From an uncultured Phascolarctobacterium sp. (lineage in GTDB: Bacteria > Bacillota > Negativicutes > Acidaminococcales > Acidaminococcaceae), in NCBI GenBank assembly GCA_934234275.1, contig CAKQHU010000091.1:1-5746 (forward strand): DNA of 5,746 nt, in the 5' to 3' direction. The position numbers and the translations under genes were made by a program. The notes beneath the pieces are model-generated. The model was given only the letters and a program-made list of their open reading frames with translations, did no database searches and was not told the DNA's origin. Shown here in pieces: positions 5,635 through 5,746 of this stretch. The stretch's first letter is position 1. Each line of letters begins with the position of its first letter.

Positions 5635-5666
5635 CCACTATGACGATTTTGTTGTAGTGGTTTTTT
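5635..5666 (+). terminator. Intrinsic terminator of the flippase-M23 unit
   Basis: CCACTATGACG (5635-5645) pairs with TGTTGTAGTGG (5650-5660) in an 11-bp stem, including four G-U pairs, around a four-base loop. Six T's follow at 5661-5666. It lies 79 bases past the M23 stop codon. The intron starts three bases after the T-run, so this hairpin is also the probable insertion-site motif of the intron. Confidence 0.9.
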
Positions 5667-5669
5667 GTA

Positions 5670-5746
5670 GTGCGCCCAGCATGGGCGATAACTAGGTGGT
5701 GAAAGTCCACTACGCGCTCGGTAGCAGGAAGCGTTAGCCGAAGGCA
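5670..5746 (+). mobile_element. Group II intron, 5' end (domain I start), probably class IIC; continues past window
   Basis: The sequence begins with the group II 5' splice-site consensus GTGCG. It folds as CGCCC-agcat-GGGCG (5673-5687), then GTGG-tgaaagt-CCAC (5696-5710), then pairs TCGG with CCGA (about 5717-5740). The order and loop sequences (GCCC.GCATGGG, GTGAAAGTCC, GTAGCAG, GTTAGC) closely follow my recollection of the 5' end of the Oceanobacillus iheyensis O.i.I1 group IIC intron. Insertion immediately downstream of an intrinsic terminator, in the same orientation, is the habit of class IIC introns. Only 77 bases are visible; the rest of domain I, any reverse transcriptase/maturase gene and domains V-VI lie outside, so activity and completeness are unknown. 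Confidence 0.88.

Overview
The window looks like chromosomal DNA of a diderm Firmicute, most likely class Negativicutes. Three features support this. A small outer-membrane beta-barrel protein with a cleavable signal peptide and a C-terminal Phe sits beside a SpoVB/MurJ-type flippase of the Firmicute kind. The peroxide-detoxifying enzyme is a 'reverse' rubrerythrin typical of anaerobic Firmicutes. Promoters and Shine-Dalgarno sequences are AT-rich and strong (AAAGGAG, GGAGGG), as in low-GC Gram-positive lineages. A genus such as Phascolarctobacterium is only a guess.

Left part (1-2815, all minus strand): an outer-membrane protein gene (2204-2815) and a reverse rubrerythrin (1497-2042), each with its own recognisable promoter. 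A strong intrinsic terminator (1422-1463) follows the rubrerythrin. Next comes a tetrapyrrole operon, in which a SirC/Met8-type precorrin-2 dehydrogenase (565-1227) overlaps hemA (glutamyl-tRNA reductase), which leaves the window at base 1. Two 7-1-7 Fur/PerR-type inverted repeats lie in front of these genes: one abuts the -35 of the rubrerythrin and one lies just upstream of sirC. This suggests control by peroxide or iron.

Middle to right (2816-5669, plus strand): a divergent intergenic region with a promoter on each side, then a two-gene unit of a SpoVB/MurJ-like lipid-linked polysaccharide or lipid II flippase (2993-4603) and, 13 bases later, a membrane-anchored M23 peptidoglycan endopeptidase (4617-5555). 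Both point to cell-envelope work: precursor export and wall remodelling. An 11-bp stem followed by six T's (5635-5666) terminates the unit.

Right edge (5670-5746): immediately after that terminator begins the 5' end of a group II intron (GTGCG start, domain I stem-loops), which continues beyond the window. Its position behind an intrinsic terminator and its similarity to the Oceanobacillus O.i.I1 5' end point to class IIC. This is the only mobile element seen. No tRNA, rRNA or CRISPR was found, and no wholly new system is evident; the intron junction and the candidate redox/iron operators are the points of most interest.
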